This document shows positions 12,627 to 13,692 of a stretch of DNA of 13,692 bases, piece by piece. The stretch is from contig JAAZKO010000040.1 of the NCBI GenBank assembly GCA_012799795.1, forward strand, positions 1-13,692. The letters run 5' to 3'. A program made the position numbers and the translations under genes. This DNA is from Minisyncoccota bacterium. Its GTDB lineage: Bacteria; Patescibacteriota; Microgenomatia; UBA1400; PJMF01. The notes beneath the pieces are model-generated. The model was not told where the DNA came from. It saw nothing but the letters and a program-made list of their open reading frames with translations, and searched no databases. Positions within the stretch are counted from its first letter, which is position 1; every line of letters starts with the position of its first letter.

Positions 12627-13691
12627 AATCCTTTTTTTTAATTCCTCAGCTAAGTCCACATCAGCAGTAGTCAAAACCACTTGATAGTTTTCTAATAAAG
12701 TTAGCACCATCTCTTTACTATTCTCATCTAGCTCAGACATAATATCATCCAAAAGTAAAAGTGGCTGATAGTCAATTTGACTATGCAAAAATTGTAGCTC
12801 AGCAATTTTCAACCACAACACTCCCAGTCGCTGTTGTCCTCTGGAGCCATAAGCCAACAAACTCAAATCCTCAATCCCTTTTTTTGGTAAAGAAAATTTA
12901 ACTAAAAAATCATCTTTATGAGGACCAATTAAAGTGTGGCCAGCAGCAGTTTCTTTGCTAGCATATTTTTTCAAACGATTTTCATTAATTAAAGAGGGCA
13001 AATATTCAATATTTAACTCAAAGGGAAAAATCACTTCTCTAATAAAGTCAATAAAAATGCTTCGCTCTCGCTGTAAAAATTCCCCATGTTTAACTAAATT
13101 TAGGTTCCAAAAAGTTAAAACATTCTTGTCTTCTTCACCTTCCCGTACTTTTTGCAATAAAAGGTTGCGACGCTTAAGAGTTTGTTCGTATTGTTGAAGA
13201 GCACGTTGATATTCCCAATTCAACATTGACAGGGTTTGGTCTAAAAAAAGACGGCGGCGGCGGGGATTGCCCTCAATTAGTCGCAAATCCTCTGGGCGAA
13301 AAACAACCACCGATAAATTTTTAACAAAATCTTTACGCCGCCGCCTCACATCATTAACAGTAAACAATCGATATTGGCTTTTTTTACCAGCGACCATTCC
13401 TCTAGTTAACATTGCTTCTAATTTCAGATTTTCTAAATCGTTTTGTTTATTTTCCAAATTTTGCAAATTATTTGTGGATAACAAATCATCAAGGCTTTCT
13501 AGTTCAAATAAAGCTTGTACTCTACTTAGTTCAGCTTCCAAGCGAATCATTTCTTCAATGCGAGCTGCTCGAAAACTATCGCCACTAGCTAAAAGATTAA
13601 TTGCTTCGATGTTCGAGGTTTTACCACTACCATTTTCGCCAACAAAAATAGTGGTTTTGGCAAAATCCCAATGCTGATTGGTGAAATTTCT
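12594..13691 (-). CDS. recF: DNA replication and repair protein RecF (5' end beyond window)
   Basis: This SMC-like ABC ATPase loads RecA at gaps with RecO and RecR. The frame is open to the window edge and gives RNFTNQHWDF and then IFVGENGSGKTSNIEAINLL, with Walker A GENGSGKT (visible residues 18-25). An internal ATG (ending at 13550) is therefore not the start, and about 8-12 N-terminal residues lie outside. Later come VVFRPEDLRLIEG..RRRRLFLD, the ABC signature region YGSRGQQRL, Walker B LLLLDDIMSELDE with its D-loop, and VVLTTAD. The visible length of 365 residues fits the family (about 360-375). In many bacteria recF lies beside dnaN and dnaA, and those genes, if present, would be to the right of this window. 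Its 3' end overlaps the unknown gene by 33 nt. Confidence 0.96.
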   Translation of the reverse strand, partial: RNFTNQHWDFAKTTIFVGENGSGKTSNIEAINLLASGDSFRAARIEEMIRLEAELSRVQALFELESLDDLLSTNNLQNLENKQNDLENLKLEAMLTRGMVAGKKSQYRLFTVNDVRRRRKDFVKNLSVVVFRPEDLRLIEGNPRRRRLFLDQTLSMLNWEYQRALQQYEQTLKRRNLLLQKVREGEEDKNVLTFWNLNLVKHGEFLQRERSIFIDFIREVIFPFELNIEYLPSLINENRLKKYASKETAAGHTLIGPHKDDFLVKFSLPKKGIEDLSLLAYGSRGQQRLGVLWLKIAELQFLHSQIDYQPLLLLDDIMSELDENSKEMVLTLLENYQVVLTTADVDLAEELKKRISHSRLINFLN

Positions 13692-13692
13692 A

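Noticed and set aside
13267..13677. 136-codon plus-strand open frame (and a shorter one at 12934-13197) opposite recF
   Set aside because: recF on the minus strand has Walker A, signature and Walker B motifs through this region. The opposite frames show no recognisable domain.
1..13692. CRISPR array, insertion sequence, integrase or toxin-antitoxin pair
   Set aside because: No spaced direct repeats, transposase or recombinase motifs or terminal inverted repeats were found. The Fic protein has no neighbouring antitoxin-sized partner on its strand.

Overview
The window is AT-rich bacterial DNA with short intergenic gaps, many convergent or divergent gene pairs, and a mix of bacterial housekeeping genes and archaeal-like genes. 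An isopentenyl phosphate kinase, a DUF35-type zinc ribbon, an archaeal/LigB-type ATP-dependent DNA ligase and a membrane-anchored Cys-rich protein with Pro/Thr linkers together suggest a Candidate Phyla Radiation (Patescibacteria) genome, probably Microgenomates-like. This is an inference from gene content, not a phylogeny. UGA ends several genes, so the code looks standard (table 11) and not the UGA=Gly code of Gracilibacteria/Absconditabacteria.

Layout, left to right. (1) 1-165: the open 3' end of an unidentified plus-strand gene, then an AT-rich gap. (2) 307-2140, plus strand: a two-TM Cys-rich surface-type protein, a tRNA-Ile with anticodon UAU, and a small single-TM protein. (3) 2149-5068: an isoprenoid block. 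A zinc-ribbon/Nudix-like protein and isopentenyl phosphate kinase form a minus-strand pair, and a trans-polyprenyl diphosphate synthase is transcribed divergently from them. (4) 5080-6867, minus strand: peptidyl-tRNA hydrolase followed by an MFS transporter. (5) 6923-8050, plus strand: a GT28/MurG-like glycosyltransferase, divergent from pth. (6) 8067-11048, minus strand: a Fic-domain protein with a C-terminal winged helix, then an ATP-dependent DNA ligase whose reading frame is broken by one in-frame TAA. (7) 11205-12113, plus strand: NAD(P)H-hydrate dehydratase, then a 137-aa unknown protein whose tail overlaps the 3' end of recF. recF is on the minus strand and runs off the right edge.

The clearest functional unit is the isoprenoid block. 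IPK makes IPP from isopentenyl phosphate (the last step of archaeal-type mevalonate routes), and the prenyl synthase condenses IPP with allylic diphosphates into a long prenyl chain. The zinc-ribbon/Nudix protein upstream of IPK is the least explained member. Other points of note are the ligase with a premature stop, a genuine UAU-anticodon tRNA-Ile instead of the usual lysidine-modified CAU tRNA, and a recurring layout in which a -10-like hexamer lies only 6-9 nt before the start codon without a Shine-Dalgarno sequence, which suggests leaderless mRNAs. I found no CRISPR array, insertion sequence, rRNA or prophage.
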